Of a DNA stretch of 5,057 nt, positions 1 through 5,057 are shown one piece after another (the first letter of the stretch is position 1; each line of letters opens with the position of its first letter). The stretch is from Bacteriovoracaceae bacterium UBA2394. GTDB taxonomy: Bacteria; Bdellovibrionota; UBA2394. A program made the translations under genes and the position numbers. A model generated the notes under the pieces. It saw nothing but the letters and a program-made list of their open reading frames with translations. It was not told the DNA's origin and made no database searches. Location of the stretch: the NCBI GenBank assembly GCA_002343335.1, contig DDSI01000072.1, positions 1 through 5,057 of the forward strand. Reading direction: 5' to 3'.

Positions 1-390
1 CGTGTAGACGGATTCAATATTCCGATTGGCATTCGCGAATTTAAATTTTAACGCCAATTGACCTGCAGAATCCGAAGCGGCGCTTATGGTTTTTTCATCC
101 TCTAACGCGGGATGATCAAAACGAATTTTGACCGGTTGATTCTTTAAGACAGTAGAATCTCTTAAGCTCTTCAATTCTAAAGTGGCTTCTACTTCATAAA
201 TATTTTTTGGGGTGTTTAACATTTGAGTGGCGCTGGATTTTACAAGTGTCGCTGAAAAAAACGCGCGTTCCGTCGCATCTGTCGAGCGATCTTCGAAATG
301 ACTTGATCGGCAAGCCTCGATGCTCATGGCGATGGGGAGAATGCAAACCGCGCGAATGAGGAAATTTTTAAAATCGATATTCAAAATCAA
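1..390 (-). CDS. Putative lipoprotein, N-terminal part (continues past left edge)
   Basis: The reverse strand from 390 down to 1 is open for 130 codons with no stop, so the gene continues beyond the window. The proposed TTG start at 390-388 lies 8 bases after an AAAGGA ribosome binding site inside the end of the porin gene. A second in-frame TTG at 384-382 is possible. The N-terminus has a charged stretch (DFKNFLIR, about residues 6-13), a hydrophobic stretch (AVCILPIAMS) and then Ile-Glu-Ala-Cys with Cys27. That resembles a lipoprotein signal, although Glu at -2 is atypical of a lipobox. The mature part up to residue 130 is rich in alternating beta-strand-like segments (for example YEVEATLELKSL, QLALKFKFA), suggesting an exported beta-sandwich domain. 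It overlaps the porin gene by 23 bases (17 from the alternative start), so the two are probably co-transcribed and translationally coupled. I do not recognise the family. The function is unknown; an envelope location is inferred. Confidence 0.7.
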   Translation of the reverse strand, partial: MILNIDFKNFLIRAVCILPIAMSIEACRSSHFEDRSTDATERAFFSATLVKSSATQMLNTPKNIYEVEATLELKSLRDSTVLKNQPVKIRFDHPALEDEKTISAASDSAGQLALKFKFANANRNIESVYT

Positions 391-1465
391 GTGTCCATTC
401 CTTTCGAGCGGCCTGATCCAAGTTACTTTGAAGGACTTCGCTATAGAGAAAAGCGGAACCCACGCGCAATCCATCGAGAACATAGAACGACATTTGGAAC
501 CGTGGGCCCTTTCGATTGCCATTTCCAAATCGATGATCCGCGAGAAGGTCCAATGTTACGTCAGGTTCCAAATAGATGTATGAGACTTCACCTTGAAGAT
601 TATTTTTTTTCCATGAATTGCCAATCGATGCGGAAGTATAGAAACCTCGTTGTTGATCGTCTGTTTGAAAATTTACCAACAATGCTCCCTTTAAGACCGT
701 GAGAATTCCAAGCGGATAAGCACGTGCTTCCCCAAAAAATTCAATCGGCCATAACGTTTCTTTCAGATGAGGATTGGGGCTCGTGGGATCTTCGAGTGAA
801 TTACCGTGCTGAGAGGAGGCGCGGGCCAATCGCTCGGAAACATTCGTAAACATTGTGAGGCTGGTAGCCAGCCGAATCGTAGTGTCGTTTGCAAGCGAGA
901 GCTGACCAAGCACACCTTGTTGAAACATCCATGAGCGTCTGACGGGTGTGCCTCCCGTAAGGCTCGCACTCACTTGATCGATAGAATATTGGGCGCCGTA
1001 GAGAGCGATTTGAAACTGATCGCTAAAACTAAAATCTAAACTTTCAGCCGCTCCCTCGGGACGTAAATCGGAATCCCAAAGCAGGGGAGAGGTCGCTAGA
1101 GGATTTTCAAATTTTCCGATTTGAGCGCTCAGCTCAAGAACGCTCCATCGATAGCTTCCGCCAAAGAAAGCCTGACTCAATCCGATTCCCTTCACGGTCG
1201 AGGCTCCTGAGAGAGCGATCTGAGCTGGAGATTCATTGACGAGTTCCGGGCCAGCAGTGGAAAGCTCGATCCCCATTCGCCAGCGATTCTCCCAAATCGG
1301 AAAAATTCCGGCGCTGGCATGCAAAAGAGGGGCTGAAAATCTACGATGATGTTCCCACCGCTCCTTCCATTGCACTTCCAAGCGTGCGGTCGGACGCAGC
1401 GTCTCCCATTGGAAGGGGGCGTCGGAGCAGAGCGAAAGTAATAGAATGATCCACGTATTTGCCAA
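368..1465 (-). CDS. Porin_5-like outer-membrane beta-barrel (putative porin)
   Basis: This 365-residue protein probably forms an outer-membrane channel; its substrate cannot be told. The pattern matches my knowledge of the 'putative porin' family (Pfam Porin_5). An early strand has the form WRMGIELST (residues 62-70). The segment GKFENPLATSPLLWDSDLRPEGAA (split here as GKFENPL at 117-123, then LLWDSDLRPEGAA at 128-140) corresponds to the family's GK-x-NP-F...WDSDL-NPEG signature. There is also a late stretch with YIYLEPDVTLDLLADHRFGNG (about 296-316) and a final strand EWTLDFEYRF ending in Phe, the usual BAM recognition end. The start is TTG at 1465-1463, 4 bases after AGGA; an in-frame TAA at 1480-1478 leaves no earlier start. 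The N-terminus MANTWIILLLSLCSDA looks like a short signal peptide but has no Lys or Arg before the hydrophobic core, which is odd and could mean a wrong start or a small upstream sequence change. It is somewhat short for the family. A lipoprotein gene follows, overlapping its end. Confidence 0.85.
   Translation of the reverse strand: MANTWIILLLSLCSDAPFQWETLRPTARLEVQWKERWEHHRRFSAPLLHASAGIFPIWENRWRMGIELSTAGPELVNESPAQIALSGASTVKGIGLSQAFFGGSYRWSVLELSAQIGKFENPLATSPLLWDSDLRPEGAAESLDFSFSDQFQIALYGAQYSIDQVSASLTGGTPVRRSWMFQQGVLGQLSLANDTTIRLATSLTMFTNVSERLARASSQHGNSLEDPTSPNPHLKETLWPIEFFGEARAYPLGILTVLKGALLVNFQTDDQQRGFYTSASIGNSWKKNNLQGEVSYIYLEPDVTLDLLADHRFGNGNRKGPRFQMSFYVLDGLRVGSAFLYSEVLQSNLDQAARKEWTLDFEYRF
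399..404 (-). promoter_or_regulatory. Ribosome binding site deciding the lipoprotein start
   Basis: On the reverse strand AAAGGA lies 8 bases upstream of TTG at 390-388. It is the only good Shine-Dalgarno-like match upstream of the signal-peptide-like N-terminus. No in-frame ATG precedes the hydrophobic segment, so this site supports a TTG start. It lies within the last codons of the porin gene, as expected for translational coupling. Confidence 0.5.
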
Positions 1466-1527
1466 AGCGTCCTGTTTTTAGGGCCAAATGGTTCGAAAGA
1501 CAATAGCAGCGGTGAGTCTTTAAAGGG

Positions 1528-1556
1528 TTGAAATCATTGCCACTTCCCGCTCTAGT
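1528..1556 (+). promoter_or_regulatory. Candidate sigma70-type promoter for the tlyA-PMM fusion gene
   Basis: TTGAAA at 1528-1533 (5 of 6 to the -35 consensus) is followed after 17 bases by TCTAGT at 1551-1556 (4 of 6 to TATAAT). Transcription would begin near 1563, giving a leader of about 25 bases. Matches of this quality occur by chance; the support comes mainly from the location and spacing. Confidence 0.35.
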
Positions 1557-1574
1557 AATGGGCCGTGGATAGAA

Positions 1575-1581
1575 AGAAGGA
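1575..1581 (+). promoter_or_regulatory. Ribosome binding site of the fusion gene
   Basis: AGAAGGA ends 5 bases before ATG at 1587. The spacing and match are good, and this supports ATG 1587 as the true start, with Arg2-Leu3-Asp4 opening the S4 domain. Confidence 0.75.
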
Positions 1582-1586
1582 TTTCC

Positions 1587-3710
1587 ATGCGCTTAGATGA
1601 GTGGCTTGTAAGCCAGGCCGAAGCGGCAGACCTCGTTGAAGCGCGCGCTTTGATTATGGCTGGGCGAGTTCGCGCGAAGCCTTCGGGTGAAGTTTTGGAT
1701 AAAGTGGGCATGAAAGTTGCCAAAAACTTTTCAGCCTTTGTTCAGTCTAACTCGCGCTTTGTCGGCCGCGGAGGAGAAAAACTCGAAAGCTTTCTCACTT
1801 CCATAAAGGAACACTTCAGTCCCACCGGAAAAGTCATCTTGGATGTCGGCTCTTCGACAGGCGGATTTACGGACTGTCTTTTGCAACATGGTGCACGAGG
1901 GGTAATCAGCGTAGATGTGGGCACTCATCAAATGCATGAAAAATTGAGAGGCGATCCGCGAGTGCAGCTTTTCGAACAAATGGATATTCGAGAGCTAGAC
2001 GTGACGTCTTTGCGAGCGCAACCCGAGGCGATTACCGTGGACGTTTCTTTCATCTCACTCAAGCAAATCGTGCCCGTACTTCTCGCGCGATTTTCCGCTT
2101 GTCCGCTGATCTTGCTTTTCAAGCCGCAATTCGAGGTGTCGCGCTATTCGCCAAAAAAGGGAGGAGTTGCGTCTGAGAAAGACTCTCAAAAGGCTCTGGA
2201 GGAAATGCTTCAGTTTTTGCGCGAGCTTGGGTTAAATCCTCATATGGCTACGCCAAGCGCTTTGAAGGGCGCACGGGGGAATCAGGAGTATTTTATTTTC
2301 GCGACCGAAAATTCGACGCATCAGATACCCACTCATATTTTTCGTGCCTATGACATTCGAGGACGAGCGGAGAGTGAGCTCAGTTCGCCGACTATGGAGA
2401 GGATCGCTCGCGCTTTTGCACTCCGGGTGAAAAGCCAGTGCGGAGATAAGGCCGTCATTGGTGTGGGTCGAGATGCTCGAGAATCATCTCCTAGAATTTT
2501 CGAAGCCGTGTCACGCGGTCTTCAACGTGAGGGCGCTCAACTTCAGATTGCCGATCTCGGCGTTATCGCAACGCCTATGGCTTATTTTGCCTTACATCAT
2601 TTTAAGCTCGATGCTCTGTTGCAAATCACCGCCTCACATAATCCCAAAGAGGATAATGGTTTGAAGATGATGATCGCAGGCAACACTCTCTTTGGAGAGG
2701 AGATTCTCTCTTTAGGTCGCGAGGCCGCTGCACTCCCCGAGGCTACATCGATTGTTTCTGTAAGGCCAAATCGTTCACTTTTTGCGGAATTAACCAAGGT
2801 GTATCGGGAGTTTCTTCATTCGCAGTTCCAGTTTGGACGGAAGTTTCGACTGGCTTTGGATTGCGCCAATGGAATGGCTGGAGCTTTTGTTCGCGAGATT
2901 TTTCAGCCTTACACATCGGATCTGCATATCTTTTATGAAGAGGTAGATTGTCGATTTCCCAATCATGAGGCTGATCCCACGGTTGAAGAAAACTTGAGAG
3001 ATTTGCAGAACTACGTATGTAAAAATTCGGTCGATGTAGCGTTTGCATTCGATGGCGATGCGGATCGCTTGGGCGTGGTTACGAAAACAGGTCGAATTCT
3101 CTGGGGCGATGAGATTTTGATGTTGCTCTCAGAGCTCGTGCTAAAAGAGCGCCCCGGGGCAACCATTATTGGGGAAGTGAAATGTTCTGAGAAACTCTTC
3201 CGGATGATCCGACAAAAGGGTGGAGCGCCTTTGATGTACAAGACGGGCCACTCGCTCATTAAAAAAAAGATGAAGGAAGTAAAGGCTCCCATCGCTGGAG
3301 AAATGTCCGGTCATCTTTTCTTTTCTGATCGCTATTTTGGATTTGATGACGCAATTTACGGCGCACTTCGCGTGCTGGAAGTCATGGATCGCTTGAATGT
3401 GGATTTGGACGAATGGATTAGTCGTTATCCCGCTTCCATGGTGACGCCCGAGATTCGACTCGTCTGCGAGGAATCGGAAAAATCTCGACTTGTGGAGAGC
3501 GCGAGAAAGTATTTTGAAAATCAAAAGGGTGCTGAACTTTCTTTGATCGATGGCGTTCGGGTGGGATTTGAAGATGGTTCTTGGGCTCTTGTGCGGGCGA
3601 GTAACACACAAGCGGTTCTCGTTTTGCGAATCGAAGCGACGTCGTTGGAGCGACTCAAATCGATTCAAAAGGAACTCGAAAAGGCGTTGGGAAGAGCGAT
3701 TCATGTTTGA
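1587..3710 (+). CDS. TlyA-type rRNA 2'-O-methyltransferase fused to phosphomannomutase/phosphoglucomutase
   Basis: One continuous 707-residue frame carries two complete enzymes. Residues 1-57 form an S4 RNA-binding domain (RLDEWLV..., ALIMAGRV). The signature VGRGGEKL is at 59-66 and the SAM-binding motif LDVGSSTGGFTD at 85-96. DVSFISL lies at 152-158, LFKPQFE at 177-183 and GNQEYF at 231-236. The expected FtsJ-type K-D-K-E tetrad maps to Lys65, Asp152, Lys179 and Glu234, with spacing like mycobacterial TlyA. TlyA enzymes methylate ribose at C1920 of 23S rRNA and, in the longer type II form, C1409 of 16S rRNA; the short N-terminus here suggests type I. From residue 250 a full AlgC/ManB-like mutase follows: IFRAYDIRG (251-259), phosphoserine loop TASHNP with Ser350, metal loop DGDADR (489-494), sugar loop GEMSGH (571-576) and phosphate loop RASNT (670-674). 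It should interconvert hexose 6- and 1-phosphates for sugar-nucleotide synthesis. The linker is only about 10 residues, without an internal ATG, GTG or TTG. TlyA is often annotated as a haemolysin. Confidence 0.95.
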   Translation: MRLDEWLVSQAEAADLVEARALIMAGRVRAKPSGEVLDKVGMKVAKNFSAFVQSNSRFVGRGGEKLESFLTSIKEHFSPTGKVILDVGSSTGGFTDCLLQHGARGVISVDVGTHQMHEKLRGDPRVQLFEQMDIRELDVTSLRAQPEAITVDVSFISLKQIVPVLLARFSACPLILLFKPQFEVSRYSPKKGGVASEKDSQKALEEMLQFLRELGLNPHMATPSALKGARGNQEYFIFATENSTHQIPTHIFRAYDIRGRAESELSSPTMERIARAFALRVKSQCGDKAVIGVGRDARESSPRIFEAVSRGLQREGAQLQIADLGVIATPMAYFALHHFKLDALLQITASHNPKEDNGLKMMIAGNTLFGEEILSLGREAAALPEATSIVSVRPNRSLFAELTKVYREFLHSQFQFGRKFRLALDCANGMAGAFVREIFQPYTSDLHIFYEEVDCRFPNHEADPTVEENLRDLQNYVCKNSVDVAFAFDGDADRLGVVTKTGRILWGDEILMLLSELVLKERPGATIIGEVKCSEKLFRMIRQKGGAPLMYKTGHSLIKKKMKEVKAPIAGEMSGHLFFSDRYFGFDDAIYGALRVLEVMDRLNVDLDEWISRYPASMVTPEIRLVCEESEKSRLVESARKYFENQKGAELSLIDGVRVGFEDGSWALVRASNTQAVLVLRIEATSLERLKSIQKELEKALGRAIHV

Positions 3711-4218
3711 GCAAATGAAGGACAGCTACATTGAGATGGCGGATCGACAGCTCGTGCATCTCTATCGCTCGCTCAACGAACCTGCCATTTCCATGACAGC
3801 AGGTTCTCAAGCGACCCCGGCCCGTGGATACATGATGGTGTTTAAGGCACAGAAGAAGATCCAAATCTTTGTCGGGCTTTATTTTCCTCAAACCAAAGAA
3901 CGAATGCTCTTTGAATCCAAAGCGTTTCCGGCGGAGCAACTTCATGACAATCTGTCCCAAGGTGAGACTTTTTTGAGCGATATGGGATTTCTTGTCGATA
4001 ACACGCATTTCTTTTCCGCCAATTCCGATCAAAAAAATGAAATGATGCGAACGCTCCCTTTTCTCTATCGTGAAATGGATTTGTACCTACAAGCCCTTAC
4101 TAGCAGCGAAATGCAGGCCTCTTCGCGCAAAGTAGAGGCCGCGCAGTCGAGGGATCGCCACGTCGAATTGCAGCGAACGTTTTTAGAGCAATATCTGACT
4201 CTGATTTCGATGTTGTAA
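3703..4218 (+). CDS. Conserved-looking hypothetical protein, 171 aa
   Basis: I do not recognise this family. The frame stays open upstream to an ATG at 3550, but ATG 3703 is the better start: GGGAAGAG (3689-3696) sits 6 bases before it, and the extra 51 upstream residues are a Lys/Arg-rich shadow of the mutase gene in another frame. The 171-residue protein has no signal peptide and no membrane segment, so it is probably cytoplasmic. An N-terminal helix (about 1-24) is followed by a beta-rich middle (YMMVFKAQKKIQIFVGLYF, 43-61), a GETFLSDMGFLVDN segment (87-100), a TLPFLYREMDLYLQAL helix (117-132) and a charged C-terminal helix (about 135-171). Its start overlaps the end of the fusion gene by 8 bases (ATGTTTGA), implying translational coupling with it. 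A PilF-like gene follows 44 bases later. Codon use looks like its neighbours. The context suggests a role linked to surface sugars or pili, but nothing in the protein itself shows this. Confidence 0.8.
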   Translation: MFEQMKDSYIEMADRQLVHLYRSLNEPAISMTAGSQATPARGYMMVFKAQKKIQIFVGLYFPQTKERMLFESKAFPAEQLHDNLSQGETFLSDMGFLVDNTHFFSANSDQKNEMMRTLPFLYREMDLYLQALTSSEMQASSRKVEAAQSRDRHVELQRTFLEQYLTLISML

Positions 4219-4224
4219 AAAAAG

Positions 4225-4247
4225 CGCTCCAGTTCACGGTCTGGGCG
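4225..4247 (+). promoter_or_regulatory. Imperfect hairpin before the pilF-like gene
   Basis: CGC-T-CCAG (4225-4232) can pair with CTGG-GCG (4241-4247), leaving one bulged T and an 8-base loop. It is flanked by an A-run (4217-4223) and by GCTTTT (4254-4259), which could alternatively pair with AAAAGC (4220-4225). The only Shine-Dalgarno-like sequence before the next gene, GAGG at 4247-4250, touches the 3' side of the stem. It could be a weak attenuator, a translation-controlling hairpin, or chance. The T-run is short and interrupted, so I do not call it a terminator. Confidence 0.25.
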
Positions 4248-4250
4248 AGG
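4247..4250 (+). promoter_or_regulatory. Distant ribosome binding site for the pilF-like gene
   Basis: GAGG lies 12 bases before ATG 4263, which is longer than usual. No closer purine-rich match exists in the sequence between. The ATG is nevertheless well supported because it directly opens a textbook lipoprotein signal peptide. Confidence 0.35.
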
Positions 4251-4262
4251 TATGCTTTTAGA

Positions 4263-5033
4263 ATGAAAAAGTGGATTGAGATCACGGCGTTCTTGGTTGT
4301 TATCGCAGGTCTTTCTGGTTGCTCCAATCGAAGTCAGGCGAAATCGGAGCCGCTCGACGAAAAGGCTCAAATTCAATACCAGTTTGCTTCGGAAGCTTAT
4401 GAAAAAGGAGATTTAATTCCCGCGTTAAGTTCGACGCTCGAAGCTTTAAAAACCTCGCCCCATAATCCCGAAGCAAAGAATTTATTGGGACTCATTTATT
4501 TTAGACAGCGAAAGTACGCGGAAGCCGAACAGGCATTTCTAGGGGCGATCGCTAGTGATTCTCATCGATCTGAATTTCACAATAATTTGGGCACGCTCTA
4601 TTACGAAATGAAGGCGTATGACAAAGCACTCAAATCTTTGCAGCAGGCTCTTGTGAATCCGCTCTACATGTACCCGGAGAGAATTCACAACAATTTGGGT
4701 TTGGTAAATGAGGCGTTGGGTCGCTTGGAGGAAGCGAAGTCAAATTATCTAGAATCCATTCGTCTTCGTAAGGATTTTTATTTGCCCTATCAAAACTTAG
4801 GAAAACTTTACTTGGATGAAGGTAATAAAGAACGAGCAAAGGTGATGCTAAGTGAAGCTGTGAAAAACTGTGTAGATTGTGCAGAGCCTCGGTATCATTT
4901 GGGAATTTTGTTGAAAGAGAAGAGTCTTACTGAAGCGATGAAACTTTTTAAGCAAGGGGCGCAGCTCGACCCCAATGGTTACTATGGCAGGCTTTGTAGA
5001 GACAATTTAACGATGAATTCAGAGAATAGGTAA
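4263..5033 (+). CDS. pilF: PilF/PilW/Tgl-like TPR lipoprotein (type IV pilus pilotin)
   Basis: This 256-residue protein starts with a lipoprotein signal: MKKW, a hydrophobic core (residues 7-16) and lipobox Leu-Ser-Gly-Cys with Cys20. Ser21 at position +2 predicts the outer membrane. After a short polar linker come about six tetratricopeptide repeats: roughly 35-68, 69-102, 103-136, 139-172, 173-206 and 207-240. The family-specific marks of PilF/PilW are NNLGTLYYE (107-115), VNPLY...PERIHNNLGL (131-147) and the overall length near 250 residues. In this family (PilF of Pseudomonas, PilW of Neisseria, Tgl of Myxococcus) the lipoprotein helps the PilQ secretin insert and multimerise in the outer membrane. 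Unusual here is a Cys-Val-Asp-Cys motif (203-206) in the fifth repeat plus Cys245, which could form a disulphide in the periplasm. It follows the 171-residue gene and sits 8 bases before the next start. Other TPR lipoproteins are possible, but the NPLY/PER signature favours PilF. The symbol is assigned by similarity. Confidence 0.78.
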   Translation: MKKWIEITAFLVVIAGLSGCSNRSQAKSEPLDEKAQIQYQFASEAYEKGDLIPALSSTLEALKTSPHNPEAKNLLGLIYFRQRKYAEAEQAFLGAIASDSHRSEFHNNLGTLYYEMKAYDKALKSLQQALVNPLYMYPERIHNNLGLVNEALGRLEEAKSNYLESIRLRKDFYLPYQNLGKLYLDEGNKERAKVMLSEAVKNCVDCAEPRYHLGILLKEKSLTEAMKLFKQGAQLDPNGYYGRLCRDNLTMNSENR

Positions 5034-5041
5034 TTCCGATC

Positions 5042-5057
5042 ATGGTAAATGATGACG
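5042..5057 (+). CDS. Probable start of a downstream gene (cut by right edge)
   Basis: ATG at 5042 begins 8 bases after the pilF-like stop, with AGG (5028-5030) 11 bases upstream. Only five codons are visible (Met-Val-Asn-Asp-Asp), so no family can be named. Alternative ATGs lie at 5049 and 5052 in another frame. In gammaproteobacteria pilF is commonly followed by rodZ, so a RodZ-like helix-turn-helix membrane protein is a reasonable guess from context only. Confidence 0.3.

Larger units (their letters stand above)
1466..1586. promoter_or_regulatory. Divergent intergenic region
   Basis: This is the only real gap between genes transcribed away from each other, so promoters for both directions should lie here. 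A candidate rightward promoter is listed separately. For the leftward porin only weak matches were seen (for example TATTGT reading leftward near 1500-1505, without a good -35 partner). No convincing operator palindrome or riboswitch-like structure was seen. Confidence 0.6.

Noticed and set aside
320..702. Rightward open frames of 87 and 103 codons
   Set aside because: They lie opposite the lipoprotein start and the porin C-terminal region, which have clear family or signal features; the rightward translations look random.
1192..1503. Reverse-strand open frame of 103 codons at the porin N-terminus
   Set aside because: It is out of frame with the porin, has no signal peptide or family features and is best read as a shadow, though a small indel near 1465-1490 cannot be fully excluded.
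3261..3272. A-run containing an in-frame A AAA AAG slippery heptamer in the mutase domain
   Set aside because: A -1 shift would end about 20 codons later and destroy the sugar-binding loop. No strong downstream hairpin or upstream stimulatory site was seen, and the run simply encodes Ile-Lys-Lys-Lys.
3550..3702. Upstream extension of the 171-residue protein to 222 residues
   Set aside because: The added stretch overlaps the mutase phosphate-loop region in another frame and is Arg/Lys-rich and low in structure; ATG 3703 has a good ribosome binding site and a typical 8-base overlap.
3141..3704. Long antisense open frame of 187 codons opposite the mutase domain
   Set aside because: It lies opposite strongly conserved mutase motifs, has no ribosome binding site I can see and no recognisable protein features; it is a reading-frame shadow.
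3781..3803. Inverted repeat CCTGC...GCAGG
   Set aside because: Only 5 base pairs with a 13-base loop inside a coding region; expected by chance.
4219..4262. Rho-independent terminator
   Set aside because: The hairpin is short and bulged, and the following T-run is only four bases and not adjacent to the stem.
4065..4376. Reverse-strand open frames around the gap between the 171-residue gene and the pilF-like gene
   Set aside because: They are opposite two supported genes and show no protein features.

Overview
The window looks like a piece of chromosome from a Gram-negative bacterium of the broad deltaproteobacterial / Bdellovibrionota type. This is an inference: the sequence shows an outer-membrane porin of the Porin_5 type, two lipoproteins and a PilF/Tgl-like type IV pilus lipoprotein, with moderate G+C and TTG start codons. 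No taxonomic marker such as rRNA is present. Coding density is very high, and no mobile element, CRISPR array, tRNA or rRNA was seen.

Left part (1-1465, minus strand): two genes overlap in what looks like an operon. Transcribed first is a complete Porin_5-like outer-membrane beta-barrel (368-1465). Its end overlaps the start of a lipoprotein gene (1-390) that runs off the left edge. Both seem to start at TTG. The lipoprotein was found by translating the reverse strand by hand.

Middle (1466-1586): a 121-base divergent intergenic region holds a candidate sigma70-type promoter and a clear ribosome binding site for the rightward genes.

Right part (1587-5057, plus strand): a compact rightward gene group begins with the most striking feature of the window. 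This is a single uninterrupted 707-codon reading frame that joins a complete TlyA-type S4 + FtsJ-fold rRNA 2'-O-methyltransferase (residues about 1-240) to a complete phosphomannomutase/phosphoglucomutase of the AlgC/ManB type (about 250-707). Both halves keep their expected catalytic motifs. No usable internal start codon lies at the junction. The fusion gene overlaps by 8 bases an unrecognised 171-residue protein gene (3703-4218). A 44-base gap with a small imperfect hairpin follows, then a six-TPR lipoprotein resembling PilF/PilW/Tgl, the pilotin of the type IV pilus secretin (4263-5033). A further gene probably starts 8 bases after it, at 5042, and is cut by the window edge.

How they may work together (inference): hexose-phosphate mutase activity feeds sugar-nucleotide synthesis for surface polysaccharide, lipopolysaccharide or glycosylated pili, and the PilF-like lipoprotein serves pilus assembly. 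The rightward genes therefore hint at a cell-surface or motility theme, with an rRNA methyltransferase physically attached to the sugar enzyme. Why these two activities should share a polypeptide is not obvious from known biology, and it is the main point worth following up.
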